DNA of 64,000 nt from DASYKT01 sp963718105 (GTDB taxonomy: Bacteria; Acidobacteriota; Blastocatellia; Pyrinomonadales; Pyrinomonadaceae). Positions 24,063 to 32,398 of this stretch are shown here, piece by piece. The stretch's first letter is position 1. The number at the start of each line of letters is the position of its first letter. Where the stretch lies: NCBI GenBank assembly GCA_963718105.1, contig OY970352.1:4588001-4652000 (forward strand), in the 5' to 3' direction. Position numbers and translations under genes: made by a program. A model generated the notes under the pieces. It was not told the origin of the DNA. It did no database searches and was given only the letters and a program-made list of their open reading frames with translations.

Positions 24063-24428
24063 CTAGACTTTTCTAAGATGGTTGCTAAGAGCAAAGACCA
24101 TCTTTCCTACTTCATCAAGCCTTTCGTATATCTCCTGAAATATTTCGTCACCGATATACATTAGATCTAGCGCCAAATATAAATGCGATTTAGTTTCCGC
24201 GATCGAGCCAAGAGACATATTCAAGAAGTTGGCGAAATCTTTATCGGTTCTTCGTCCCTAACCTTCTGCTATATTCGCGACGATTGAGATCGCTGCCCGT
24301 CGCAACTGATTACGTAACTCAAAATCTTTACCAAACTCACCTTTACCGGAGAGCAAATATAATTCTTTAACTAAGACCCGACCTTTTTGCCATGCCTTAA
24401 TATCTTCGAAACGCTTAAATGTGGGCAT
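24063..24428 (-). pseudogene. Four-helix-bundle (S23-type) protein, interrupted by an in-frame amber codon
   Basis: A 121-codon reading frame of the four-helix-bundle family (the 23S rRNA intervening-sequence protein family). It starts MPTFKRFEDIKAWQKGRVLV and runs through LRNQLRRAAISIVANIAEG, where the next codon is TAG (24260-24258 on the minus strand). The same frame then continues without a gap as GRRTDKDFANFLNMSLGS, SHLYLALDLMYIGDEIF and so on to a stop at 24063. Intact relatives have an aromatic residue in a G-[FY]-G/A-R motif at that spot, so a single point change of a Tyr codon would explain it. No frameshift is needed. Decay or amber readthrough are both possible. Confidence 0.8.
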
Positions 24429-24486
24429 AAAAGCATCCTTCTTAGACTTTCCAGACTTCCGAAACTTCCCAGACTTCGAGGCGGGC

Positions 24487-25077
24487 TTATCGCCCGCCCA
24501 GCACGTCCTTGGACGAAAATTTCTGCGCCGCCTGTTGTTTGAGTCTTTCTTCGGCCGCCTGAGAAAGCTGGATAAACTGCATACGCAGATCGGAAAGCAA
24601 TCCATTTAAAAGCTGTTCTTCTTTGGGGTGCAGATTGCCCTTGGTTTTATTTTTGAGCATCGCCATCGTGTCGATCCAATGTTTACCGAGGTCGAGGTCG
24701 AGCGAGCGCTGGCCGGTGACGGGATGAGGCATCGCGCCCAGGGCCGCGGCCGCCTGCGAAGCCAGCGACATCATAAAATTCACAAAACTGGTCGGGTCCT
24801 GCTCTCCCGGAATTTCTTCCTCTTCATCATCATCATCGGATGCCGGCGCTTCCGGTATGGCCGTTTCGGACGAAACTTCCTGCACCGCGGCCGCTTCTTC
24901 AGCCGTCTCGGCAGCTTCAGACGTTTCCGCAGCTTCTGCCGATTCAACGGGGGCCGGTTCTTCAATTTCAGGCGCGGGCTTTTCGATTACGACGCCTTCG
25001 CGCACAGATCCATCGGCGTTGAATAAGCGCCGGTCGGTGACCTTAAAAATAGCTTCCTGTTCTTCGTGTTCACTCAT
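24487..25077 (-). CDS. DUF1844 domain protein
   Basis: A 196-residue cytoplasmic protein. The N-terminus (KVTDRRLFNADGSVREGVVI) and the C-terminal helical part (DPTSFVNFMMSLASQAAAAL, then LGKHWIDTMAMLKNKTKGNL and EEQLLNGLLSDLRMQFIQL) are the DUF1844 signature. Between them, residues about 35-95 are an acidic, Glu/Ala/Pro-rich linker with a run of Asp and Glu, low in complexity. The family is widespread in Acidobacteriota and other phyla and has no assigned function. The gene ends about 60 bp from the broken four-helix-bundle gene. Confidence 0.88.
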   Translation of the reverse strand: MSEHEEQEAIFKVTDRRLFNADGSVREGVVIEKPAPEIEEPAPVESAEAAETSEAAETAEEAAAVQEVSSETAIPEAPASDDDDEEEEIPGEQDPTSFVNFMMSLASQAAAALGAMPHPVTGQRSLDLDLGKHWIDTMAMLKNKTKGNLHPKEEQLLNGLLSDLRMQFIQLSQAAEERLKQQAAQKFSSKDVLGGR

Positions 25078-25210
25078 AACTTTTTAAGAATAATACCGAT
25101 GTTATCATTTTCGTGAAGCAGGGTGTAGCGGAAACCAGGGCAGTTATGGAGCGTGCCCCGGTTTCTGCTCATTGCCGAAAAAGCAGATCCGCATATAAAC
25201 TGATTATCAA

Positions 25211-26014
25211 ATGTCGGCAAATTTTGATGAATTAGTAGCGATTATGGCCCGTCTGCGAGCGCCGGGCGGCTGTCCGTGGGACCGGGAGCAAACCTACCAG
25301 TCCCTTGCGCCTTATCTGATCGAAGAAACCTACGAAACCTTCGACGCCATTCAGGAGGCCGCCGAAGGAAATACCGACCACTTGCGCGAAGAGCTTGGCG
25401 ATATTTTGCTCCAGGTCATATTTCACTCGGAAATTGCCGCCGAACGCGGAGATTTCACCATCGATGAAGTAATGAAAGAGGTCGTGCAAAAGCTCGTTTT
25501 ACGCCACCCGCACGTTTTTGGCGATGTAGAGCTGCATACCGCGGGTGATGTTCTCGATAACTGGGACCAGCTAAAAGCCGACCAGCGAAAGGCGTCGGGA
25601 AAAGAAGAAAAGGTAAAAGAATCTATCCTGGAAGATATTTCGCTCAATTTTCCCGCCCTGCTTGAAGGACAAAAATTAACCCGAAAAGCCGCCAAAGTCG
25701 GTTTTGATTGGGAAAATACGGCACAGGTCAAAGAAAAAATAGCAGAGGAATTTGCGGAATTGGAAGGTGCTATCGCCACCGGCGATGTCGATAAGATCGA
25801 GGATGAAATAGGGGATATCTTCTTTGCAGTGTTAAACTTAGCGCGCAAGCTGGAAGTCGATGCGGAAACAGCCTTGAAACGGACCAATCGTAAATTCCGC
25901 AAGCGATTTGGCTATATTGAAAAAACATTGAAGGCGGAAAATAAGGAACTTGGATCTGCCGGGCTGGAAGAAATGGATAGGCTTTGGAACGAGGCAAAGG
26001 GCCGTTCTGTATGA
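25211..26014 (+). CDS. mazG: Nucleoside triphosphate pyrophosphohydrolase MazG
   Basis: A 267-residue all-alpha NTP pyrophosphohydrolase that hydrolyses nucleoside triphosphates to monophosphates and thereby cleans the nucleotide pool. Two MazG domains are visible. The first opens with GGCPWDREQTYQSLAPYLIE and carries the metal-binding ETYE and EELGDILLQVIFH (ExxED-type) residues. The second carries KIAEEFAELEGAI and EDEIGDIFFAVLNLARKLEVD, followed by the NRKFRKRFGYIE motif. Usual length for full-size MazG. It stands alone without a MazEF pair, so the name here does not imply a toxin-antitoxin link. Confidence 0.95.
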   Translation: MSANFDELVAIMARLRAPGGCPWDREQTYQSLAPYLIEETYETFDAIQEAAEGNTDHLREELGDILLQVIFHSEIAAERGDFTIDEVMKEVVQKLVLRHPHVFGDVELHTAGDVLDNWDQLKADQRKASGKEEKVKESILEDISLNFPALLEGQKLTRKAAKVGFDWENTAQVKEKIAEEFAELEGAIATGDVDKIEDEIGDIFFAVLNLARKLEVDAETALKRTNRKFRKRFGYIEKTLKAENKELGSAGLEEMDRLWNEAKGRSV

Positions 26015-26127
26015 AAAAATACCCAGTATTCCGGGCTCAGAAAGCTTTTATTCACTTTTAGATAGACACGAAAAAACACCTGTGCTATATTCATCTTGTC
26101 TTTTTGTCCTTTTTTTTCAAAAAAACT

Positions 26128-26156
26128 TTGACTTGTTGTTTTCTAAAGGTTAAAGT
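26128..26156 (+). promoter_or_regulatory. Promoter of the FecR-like surface protein gene
   Basis: TTGACT (26128-26133), a 17-base spacer and TAAAGT (26151-26156) precede the gene by about 40 bases. A GAGG ribosome-binding site lies nine bases before the ATG at 26196. Confidence 0.5.
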
Positions 26157-26195
26157 ATGGACTTAAATATTTTATGAGGGGGAAATGAGGTATTT

Positions 26196-26852
26196 ATGAA
26201 AAACCACGTATCATCCGGGCTAATGAAGTTGAGCGCAATTTGCCTGGTCTTTGCCGTATTACTTAGCTCCTCGACGTTGGTTCTGGCGGTGCCTGGAGCA
26301 AAAGCAATGTCGGCTGAAATTATCGTTTCAGGTGGAAACGATAGTGAAAATCCTGCGGTACTGCTTAATGGTGAAAGAGCGTCCAGCGGACGTACATTCC
26401 TTTCATCTGCTGTGATCACCACTTCGGCGACCGGCTCGGCAGTCGTTAATCTTGGTAAACTGGGCCGTTTAACTGTATTACCGGGTTCTACGTTGAATCT
26501 GAGCTTTACGGAAAATAGCATCTCCGGGGAACTTTCCGCCGGTCAGGTCAAGGTTTTTAATAACGAAGGTGTAACGGTCAATATTAAGACCGCAGATAAA
26601 TTGGTCACCAACGACGCAACCAAGAGCGATAGCATCTCGGTTGACGTTCGGTCGGGTTCGACCCAGGCGGTTGCCGAAAACGGCGCGGCCTTTATCAACG
26701 GCGTTCCTGTCCAGGACAAGGACGATGATGATGACGACGATAAAATGGGGATCTGGATCCCGATTCTGGTTTTTGCCGGTATCGTCGGAACCGCTGCGGC
26801 TTTTACTCTGACCAACGGTGATGATGAAACTTCTATCAGCACCACCAGATAA
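26196..26852 (+). CDS. Exported FecR-like protein with C-terminal membrane anchor
   Basis: A 218-residue protein with a signal peptide (hydrophobic SAICLVFAVLLSSSTLVLAV). The central part resembles a FecR/iron-dicitrate-sensor-like beta domain: LLNGERASSGRTFLSSAVIT, then LGKLGRLTVLPGSTLNLSFT and GELSAGQVKVFN, a pattern of short strands that evaluates attribute-like values. A seven-Asp run precedes a predicted transmembrane helix (MGIWIPILVFAGIVGTAAAF), and the tail is short and polar. No sigma factor or receptor gene is next to it, so a regulatory role is unlikely; the function is unknown. Closed by a strong bidirectional terminator. Confidence 0.65.
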   Translation: MKNHVSSGLMKLSAICLVFAVLLSSSTLVLAVPGAKAMSAEIIVSGGNDSENPAVLLNGERASSGRTFLSSAVITTSATGSAVVNLGKLGRLTVLPGSTLNLSFTENSISGELSAGQVKVFNNEGVTVNIKTADKLVTNDATKSDSISVDVRSGSTQAVAENGAAFINGVPVQDKDDDDDDDKMGIWIPILVFAGIVGTAAAFTLTNGDDETSISTTR

Positions 26853-26873
26853 TTAAAGCATTAATTATAGATT

Positions 26874-26906
26874 AAAAAGCACGGGTTAACTTAGCCCGTG
26901 CTTTTT
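26874..26906. terminator. Bidirectional intrinsic terminator
   Basis: AAAAAGCACGGG (26874-26885) and CCCGTGCTTTTT (26895-26906) form a perfect 12-bp stem with a 9-base loop and a T-run on both strands. It separates the convergent FecR-like and heptosyltransferase-like genes. Confidence 0.9.
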
Positions 26907-26911
26907 AGCGT

Positions 26912-27967
26912 TTAGGCGTTTAGTATTTTCTCGACCGCTTCGATCACCGAACCGACGGAAATATCTTCAATACCTTTAGGGGAACTCACCACTTCATTTG
27001 GCGCGCCGGTATAGGGACGCCAGTGAACAATATTTGAAGAGCCGAAAATAACCACGCACCTGGTCCCGACCGCCGCGGCGATATGCGCGATACCACTATC
27101 GTTGCCGACAAAAAGCGAGGAGCGGGCAGCCAATGCCGTGATCTCCGGAAGCGAGAGATCGGAAAACGTCGAGATGCTGACGTTAGCCAATTCCCGGGCC
27201 GCTTCGCGCAGCGCTCTTAGCACGCCTTCTTCATCGGCGGCGGCGACCGCAACCACGGCAAATCCTTTGGCGCTTAGATATTCCGCCACCCGGGCAAATT
27301 TTTCCGCCGCCCATTGCTTGGAGGAAAAAGCGGCCGCGGGGTGAAAGAGCGCAAGCGCCGCGCCGCGGGAAACCCCGGCATTCTTAAGTCTTTCGATAAT
27401 TGTCAGATCGGCCGCGGCGGAGACGGTGAGCGAAGTTTTCGGATGGTCGCTTACGGGAACTCCGGTCCAGCCTATTAGCGCAAGCTGCTGCTCGGCCGAA
27501 TGCAGATCGGCGCTTTTCCAGAAATCCAGCGCCGGTATAGACAGGTGATCGTAAAGAAACCCGTACCGGTAATGTCCGAATCCGACCTTATGCTTTGATC
27601 CCGCCAGCCAGGTCAGAAATGTAGAGGTAGTGCCGCCGTGCAGGTTATAGATAACGTCGTAATTATTCCGGCGAAGTTTTCGGATCGTTTTAAAACGGCC
27701 GAGAACGTCGCCCGGTGAAAACGTGATGATATTATCCAGGCCCGGAAAGCCTTTGAGCACGGGCGCTACCCAGTCTTCGAGCAAAATGTCTATTTGCGCG
27801 TCAGGTAAAAAGCGGCGTAATGCCGTAATGGTTGGGGTGGTCAAAACCGCGTCGCCGATAGAGCGGAGGCGAACGAGCAGGATACGCCGGGTTGTGCTCC
27901 AATCCCAGGGCGGTTCGAACTGCTGCTGCGCCGCAGTTGACGCGGATGTGAGCGACGGGTCAGGCAC
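26912..27967 (-). CDS. Glycosyltransferase family 9, heptosyltransferase-like
   Basis: A 351-residue GT9 enzyme, the family of LPS heptosyltransferases, which use ADP-heptose at the inner face of the inner membrane. The N-terminal half opens ILLVRLRSIGDAVLTTPTI, the classic GD motif of the family, and shows VIYNLHGGTTSTFL. The C-terminal nucleotide-binding half shows FHPAAAFSSKQWAAEKFA and LFVGNDSGIAHIAAAVGTR, with VIFGSSNIVHWRP. It probably acts with the HldD product in core assembly. The start overlaps the Trm112-family gene by 8 bases, implying translational coupling; the two functions are otherwise unrelated as far as I know. Confidence 0.88.
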   Translation of the reverse strand: MPDPSLTSASTAAQQQFEPPWDWSTTRRILLVRLRSIGDAVLTTPTITALRRFLPDAQIDILLEDWVAPVLKGFPGLDNIITFSPGDVLGRFKTIRKLRRNNYDVIYNLHGGTTSTFLTWLAGSKHKVGFGHYRYGFLYDHLSIPALDFWKSADLHSAEQQLALIGWTGVPVSDHPKTSLTVSAAADLTIIERLKNAGVSRGAALALFHPAAAFSSKQWAAEKFARVAEYLSAKGFAVVAVAAADEEGVLRALREAARELANVSISTFSDLSLPEITALAARSSLFVGNDSGIAHIAAAVGTRCVVIFGSSNIVHWRPYTGAPNEVVSSPKGIEDISVGSVIEAVEKILNA

Positions 27968-28163
27968 TGTGCGGGGTATCGTCTTCGGCTGCAGCTTCTT
28001 CGAGGGTTGCTTCTTCTACCAACATCACGGGAATATCTTCACGGATGGGATATACCCGCTTACACTCGGTACATTTCAACCCGCTTTTATCAGCCGTTAA
28101 TTCAACCTTGGCTTTATCCGCAGGGCAGACCAATATTTCTAAAAGTTCGGGGCTAAGCGCCAT
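27960..28163 (-). CDS. Trm112 family zinc-binding protein
   Basis: A 67-residue small protein of the Trm112/UPF0434 (YcaR) family. It reads LSPELLEILVCPADKAKVEL, then KCTECKRVYPIREDIPVMLV; the Cys of CP and the CxxC pair are the usual metal-binding or structural positions, though the family often retains only part of them. In eukaryotes and archaea Trm112 activates methyltransferases; in bacteria the role is uncertain. ATG 28163 follows AAGGAG eight bases away, better than the TTG one codon earlier. Tail is Glu/Ala-rich. Confidence 0.88.
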   Translation of the reverse strand: MALSPELLEILVCPADKAKVELTADKSGLKCTECKRVYPIREDIPVMLVEEATLEEAAAEDDTPHSA

Positions 28164-28323
28164 CAAAAAAACTCCTTGTATGATTCTAAGCTTAATTCAC
28201 GAATAGCACGAATCGCAGTTTACATCAAATTTATGTTTGTTGGGAAAATTACGTTCTTAACAGCAAAAATAAGACATTTTGGTAGTGTCTTAAAGCTGGG
28301 GGGTTAGTTTGCGGGGTTATTAA

Positions 28324-28406
28324 TTCGGAATAGATGATAACTGATAGATAAGAGATGATAGATCGGATCTCTCAGCTATCAGCTATGATCTTTTATCTAT
28401 TCCGAA
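28324..28406. repeat. Hairpin repeat with TTCGGAATAGAT ends
   Basis: TTCGGAATAGAT (28324-28335) and ATCTATTCCGAA (28395-28406) are a perfect 12-bp terminal inverted repeat around GATAACTGATAG and CTATCAGCTATGATC, which also pair. A partial related copy (TTATCATCTTTCATCTATCC) is at about 30606-30625, so the element brackets the radical SAM gene. No gene is seen in 28164-28438. Confidence 0.6.
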
Positions 28407-28438
28407 CGCCTTTCAGTGTTTGTTCATTTGCTGCCTTA

Positions 28439-30433
28439 TCAAGCCGCCCTTTCCACCCTTCCCGCTCTTTCCAGGGGAACCACATTGTCCAGTTTCGGCA
28501 ATACTATCCGGTTAAGATTTTTGTTTGCCACGTAGTTATGGACGAGCTCATCGCGCGGCCGCAAAGCCAGGGAAATATGAAATCCTTCGAGCTCGATCAA
28601 CAATCCCTTGTCCATCAATTTCGCGAGAATTTTTTCCACCGCAGCGGCGGGCATATCCAGCTCGCGGCAGATCTCCGCCGCGGTGGCTGCCTGGTGGCAG
28701 AAATTATAAACCCTGGCAATGTCGCCCTCGAGAAAATGCTCCTCGACCGTACCGTACCGGCCGTCGCGGATGACGACCTCGTCGATGCCGCAGCGCGTGG
28801 CTGTCATAAACGCGGTTTCGCGGTAGCGCGCGGCAAAACCCTCTTCCCATTCGATCAGATCGTTCCAGGCATCCGCCACACCTTTCGTGAACCATTCATC
28901 GGGCGGCTCATACTCGCCTTTGAGAACAAAGTACGAATCGAGTTTTTTGGGAAGCGCGAACATCTGGCGCTCGGTCAATTTTCGCCGCTCTTCCGGTGTC
29001 AGACGCCGGTCGAGCGGGGTGCCGATCTGCAATGACAGATCGGAAAAGTCCAGCCGGTCAAGATGCGGGATAAGCTTTAACACTTTTTTTGTTTCGCGCA
29101 CCTGTTCGACCGTCGACTTGGGATGATGCGAGATCAGATTCGAAAGCGAATCTATTCCCAGTTCCTTGAGCCATTTTTGCACCACTACATTTTGCTTGGC
29201 CTTGGTCCCTTTACTCATCGCCTTTATCAGCGAGGGAGAAATGGCTTCGATGCCGACCTGTACCAACTCCACGCCGCAGAGCGATAGCTTGGTCCAGTAG
29301 ATCTCCGGATGATGAACGCGGCATTCCATAAAAGCGGTCAGCCGGATCTTTCGCTCGATCAGAATATCGGCATATTTTTCCGCCCAGGTGTCGCAGACGT
29401 TATCCATAAATTTTATGCGGTCGCTGCGGTGGCGGCGCACCAGCGTCAAAGCATTGTCGACAATTCGTTCCGGCGTGTCTTTGCGAAAACCCGACCAGCT
29501 AGTGTGAACGTCGCAGAAGTCGCACTTGGCAAAACACCCCCGCGAACCCTCCATCGCCAGCCATGTCTCGGCGCGATATTCCTTGTGCAGATCTTTATTG
29601 GTAAACACTCTGCGCATCGAGGCGTAGTATTCGTCGTAATCGGGCAGCGGCAGGCGCTCGACCGGTGTCTGCAGGCTAAGCAAAGAATGCGTGTCCGGCT
29701 CGTAGAGATTTAGCGTGCGCCGCTGGATGTCATAAATGGCCGGGTGAATAGCCGCCAGCCGCTCATGTAATTTTGCGCGCTGCCCGGCGGGCGTCGCCAA
29801 TATTTCGCGAACGATAAGCTCCAATTTAGCTTCGCCTTCGCCGATAACGCAGATCCCCTCGATTCCGTGACGCCGCAAAACATCCGCCACCTTCGGATAG
29901 CTGACCGTAGCCCCGCCAAACATGAACAGGTAATCGTATTCAGGAAACCGGTCGCGCAGGTAGCGCGCGCAATAAAGCGAGGCATACAGTTGATAGTAAT
30001 TCAAAGTAAATCCCACGATATTGAGAGAGCGTTTTGATAATTGCGGCACGATAACGTCCTCGATATAGCGCTGAGTGTGCCGTTCCAGGATCGTTATTTT
30101 GCGCAAGGTAAGCGGCTCATCCGTCTCGCGTTTATTGATCTGTGCAACCAATCTTTCAAGTGAAACGCGGCGCACTTCCGGGTCTTTTAAAAGAAACCGC
30201 CGGAGATACATCACAAAGTAAGGATATTCCTCGAACTGCTGCAGATCGTCATAATAATTGACGTAACCGTGAGCGGTTTCTTTGACCAGGATATTGGTGA
30301 AAGCCGAATAAGAGAGTGTTTTAACACGGCTGCCGAAGGTCGCGTCCATATACGCCTTGAGCACGGCTATCTGAATGGAAGGAAGGTCCGGGCTGGCCCA
30401 GGGCATCGATACCAGGTGCAGTTTGGTTTGCAT
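28439..30433 (-). CDS. B12-binding-domain radical SAM enzyme of the RiPP maturation type
   Basis: A 664-residue radical SAM protein. Residues about 10-230 form an N-terminal cobalamin-binding-like Rossmann region (MPWASPDLPSIQIAVLKAYM, then MFGGATVSYPKVADVLRRHG and CVIGEGEAKLELIV). The [4Fe-4S] motif CFAKCDFC (CxxxCxxC) is near residue 310 in GSRGCFAKCDFCDVHTSW, followed by KFMDNVCD and a TIM-barrel VELVQVGIEAIS. Near residue 600 is a winged-helix-like stretch (ATAAEICRELDMPAAAVEKI). The layout resembles the ribosomal-peptide-maturation radical SAM family (rSAM_ocin type), whose members include B12-dependent C-methyltransferases. No Nif11- or NHLP-type precursor is nearby; only a 15-codon ORF precedes it. 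GGAAAGG lies 9 bases before the ATG. Confidence 0.8.
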   Translation of the reverse strand: MQTKLHLVSMPWASPDLPSIQIAVLKAYMDATFGSRVKTLSYSAFTNILVKETAHGYVNYYDDLQQFEEYPYFVMYLRRFLLKDPEVRRVSLERLVAQINKRETDEPLTLRKITILERHTQRYIEDVIVPQLSKRSLNIVGFTLNYYQLYASLYCARYLRDRFPEYDYLFMFGGATVSYPKVADVLRRHGIEGICVIGEGEAKLELIVREILATPAGQRAKLHERLAAIHPAIYDIQRRTLNLYEPDTHSLLSLQTPVERLPLPDYDEYYASMRRVFTNKDLHKEYRAETWLAMEGSRGCFAKCDFCDVHTSWSGFRKDTPERIVDNALTLVRRHRSDRIKFMDNVCDTWAEKYADILIERKIRLTAFMECRVHHPEIYWTKLSLCGVELVQVGIEAISPSLIKAMSKGTKAKQNVVVQKWLKELGIDSLSNLISHHPKSTVEQVRETKKVLKLIPHLDRLDFSDLSLQIGTPLDRRLTPEERRKLTERQMFALPKKLDSYFVLKGEYEPPDEWFTKGVADAWNDLIEWEEGFAARYRETAFMTATRCGIDEVVIRDGRYGTVEEHFLEGDIARVYNFCHQAATAAEICRELDMPAAAVEKILAKLMDKGLLIELEGFHISLALRPRDELVHNYVANKNLNRIVLPKLDNVVPLERAGRVERAA

Positions 30434-30435
30434 TA

Positions 30436-30483
30436 TTAAGCCTTTCCAAAGTCAATTAGCTGTTTTTTGTGGAAGCTTTCCAT
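30436..30483 (-). CDS. Possible 15-codon leader ORF upstream of the radical SAM gene
   Basis: ATG at 30483 opens a 15-residue frame MESFHKKQLIDFGKA whose TAA stop ends two bases before the radical SAM start codon. Its own ribosome site is poor. The last codons contain the GGAAAGG used by the next gene, so it could be a leader for translational coupling, or chance. It is too short for a known RiPP precursor. A hairpin TGTCCGT-TTTC-ACGGACA lies just upstream. Confidence 0.25.
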   Translation of the reverse strand: MESFHKKQLIDFGKA

Positions 30484-30668
30484 TGACCCGGAAAGCCGGT
30501 AGTTGTCCGTGAAAACGGACAGCTTATTAAACTATGTCAAAGTTATAGATCACTGAAGACTGAAAAGCAAGAAATTTCTATTTTTGTGGTGTCTTGATTC
30601 TCCGTTATCATCTTTCATCTATCCGAAATGGTATGCCGGTTCCGTCACGACAACTTAGGGCACTATCT

Positions 30669-31307
30669 TTATTTAGACAGCGAGTTCTTAAATGCAGTAA
30701 GAATTTGCCCTTCATTCCAAGAGCTATCTATGTAAGGACAGTCGAAGGCTGGTCCGCTATTATCTCTTTTGGCTTCGTCAAAAAAAATTCGCGCTTGTTT
30801 ATGCAGGCGCTCAGGGATAATAAGAAATGCTACATCGGATTCGCTAAAGCTAAAATCACTGTTACATCTCCATTCACGCTCCCACTCAAAACGATAAACG
30901 CCGGTCGGATAATCTCCAGGAATGTCAATAAATGGTGTCAAGCCCCAGATAGGATCATCAGTCGATGATTTTGCTCGAGCAATTAGTGCCTCAATATACT
31001 TATGTTGCTGACTATCCTTTTCTACATACCATATAGGAAGTGCTCCTCGAGAACGGGCAAATTCTTTAGTGAAACCAATCCCGTATTCACTTCTTCTATG
31101 AGCAATTTTTTTAAGGTTGAAAAGAGGAACCTCGCTAAAGCAAGCTACATTTTGCGATCTTCCTGTAGGGGCATTATTTCGTGCAACTCCGAAAGGATTA
31201 CGCGCCTCAAGCTTACGATTCCACAAGATTGACATTTGATTGTGATACTCGTCTTTTCCTAAATAAGGCTTTGTAAAATGAGCTATAAAATTTGAGAAAT
31301 CATCCAT
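30669..31307 (-). CDS. AbiGi-like abortive-infection family protein
   Basis: A 212-residue protein with the pattern of the AbiGi family (putative antitoxin of an abortive phage-resistance pair): FIAHFTKPYL near the start, then ACFSEVPLFNLKKIAHRRSE, YGIGFTKEFARSRGALPIWY, and VYRFEWEREWRCNSDFSF with VAFLIIPE toward the end. The gene is AT-richer than its neighbours and sits alone between unrelated genes, as expected of an acquired defence gene. The partner toxin AbiGii is not visible next to it, so it may act alone or be an orphan. The family assignment is from remembered motifs. Confidence 0.6.
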   Translation of the reverse strand: MDDFSNFIAHFTKPYLGKDEYHNQMSILWNRKLEARNPFGVARNNAPTGRSQNVACFSEVPLFNLKKIAHRRSEYGIGFTKEFARSRGALPIWYVEKDSQQHKYIEALIARAKSSTDDPIWGLTPFIDIPGDYPTGVYRFEWEREWRCNSDFSFSESDVAFLIIPERLHKQARIFFDEAKRDNSGPAFDCPYIDSSWNEGQILTAFKNSLSK

Positions 31308-31319
31308 ATGAAAAATTAT

Positions 31320-32345
31320 CTATTGGGTTTGATTCATATACCAGACATCATTGCTATAGATAAATCTGATCCGGCCGTTTTCGGTGACTGAGTATTTGCC
31401 GCCGGTCATAAACAGCTTGCCATTGTGAACGCAAGCCGCGACGCCGCCGCGCGGGGTCCAGGGAGCGGATTCTTCCTGCCAGGTTTTGCCGTCAACGGAC
31501 GCGAGCACGCCGTTGCTGAAAGTATCGTTGCGGTTGATACCGAGTATCCAGAGTTTATCGTCAAAGGCGACGGGCGTGCCGCCGAGCACAGCCTGCGCGT
31601 ACATCTTCCCGGTTACCTGCGTCCAGTTAATACCGTCAGCCGAATTCCAGACGTCATCGCCGGGCGGCTGATCGATCTTGCCGCCGCCGATCAGCCACAG
31701 CTTGTCCTGGAAGACAAGGACGCGGTCGTAGGTGTTGCGCGCTTCCCACGGAGCTTTTTCCGTGACGCGTGTCCAGGTAACACCGTCGGCGGAGTTCCAG
31801 ACGTCGTTGTAATAATTCTTTGTATCGAACCCGCCCAATAGCCAGAATTTCCCTTTAAATTCTACGACGGCTGCAAAGATGCGCGCCGGCAGATCAGACT
31901 TTTCCGAAAGCACTTCCCAATTTTCAAAGTCAGTGGTGCGCGAAACCAGGGGCGAGAAATTCATCTTTTCGTAATTACCGCTGTGGCGGCCGAAGGCATA
32001 AACCGCATCGCCTGATCTTACGTACTGTGCCTGGTAAACATCGCGCCGGATAGAGGGCAGTTTGGATCTAGCCCAGGTCTTACCTTCATCGGCGGAAGAA
32101 AAAATTTCTTCGGCATGAAAAGCCCAGAGTTTGTTTTGGATACTGTAGAGGGGATAGTTATAGCCGACCTTATATTCCGCCTTGTCAGTGACCTTGACCC
32201 ATTCGTATTTAGCGGAAGTCTGCGTCGGCTCCGCGTTGGGGGCAGTGTCGGACGAGCGGCTTTCGGCCGAGCGGCAGGCCCCGGCAGCGCAGCAGGCGAT
32301 AACAACAAAAATAAGGAGCAAAATATATCGCGGGTATTTCAACAT
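31320..32345 (-). CDS. Kelch-type beta-propeller lipoprotein
   Basis: A 341-residue exported protein. The N-terminus MLKYPRYILLLIFVVIAC ends in a lipobox-like VIAC, so it is probably a lipoprotein. The remainder is a six-bladed-type propeller with the repeat signature DVWNSADGxxWTxV (twice; also SSADEGKTWARSKLP and ASVDGKTWQEESAPW) and the FWLLGGF/LWLIGGG strands of Kelch or galactose-oxidase-like repeats. Start at 32345; an earlier in-frame ATG at 32369 is possible. Tail PRGGVAACVHNGKLFMTGGK. Function unknown; such proteins bind surfaces or polysaccharides. It begins 12 bases upstream of the AbiGi-like gene start on the same strand. Confidence 0.8.
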   Translation of the reverse strand: MLKYPRYILLLIFVVIACCAAGACRSAESRSSDTAPNAEPTQTSAKYEWVKVTDKAEYKVGYNYPLYSIQNKLWAFHAEEIFSSADEGKTWARSKLPSIRRDVYQAQYVRSGDAVYAFGRHSGNYEKMNFSPLVSRTTDFENWEVLSEKSDLPARIFAAVVEFKGKFWLLGGFDTKNYYNDVWNSADGVTWTRVTEKAPWEARNTYDRVLVFQDKLWLIGGGKIDQPPGDDVWNSADGINWTQVTGKMYAQAVLGGTPVAFDDKLWILGINRNDTFSNGVLASVDGKTWQEESAPWTPRGGVAACVHNGKLFMTGGKYSVTENGRIRFIYSNDVWYMNQTQ

Positions 32346-32398
32346 AAGATGTTTAGCCACTAATAACACGAATTACACAAAAAGTCTTTACTCAGTTA

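Noticed and set aside
25211..26014. mazG as part of a toxin-antitoxin module
   Set aside because: The protein is the two-domain NTP pyrophosphohydrolase, and no mazEF-like genes are next to it.
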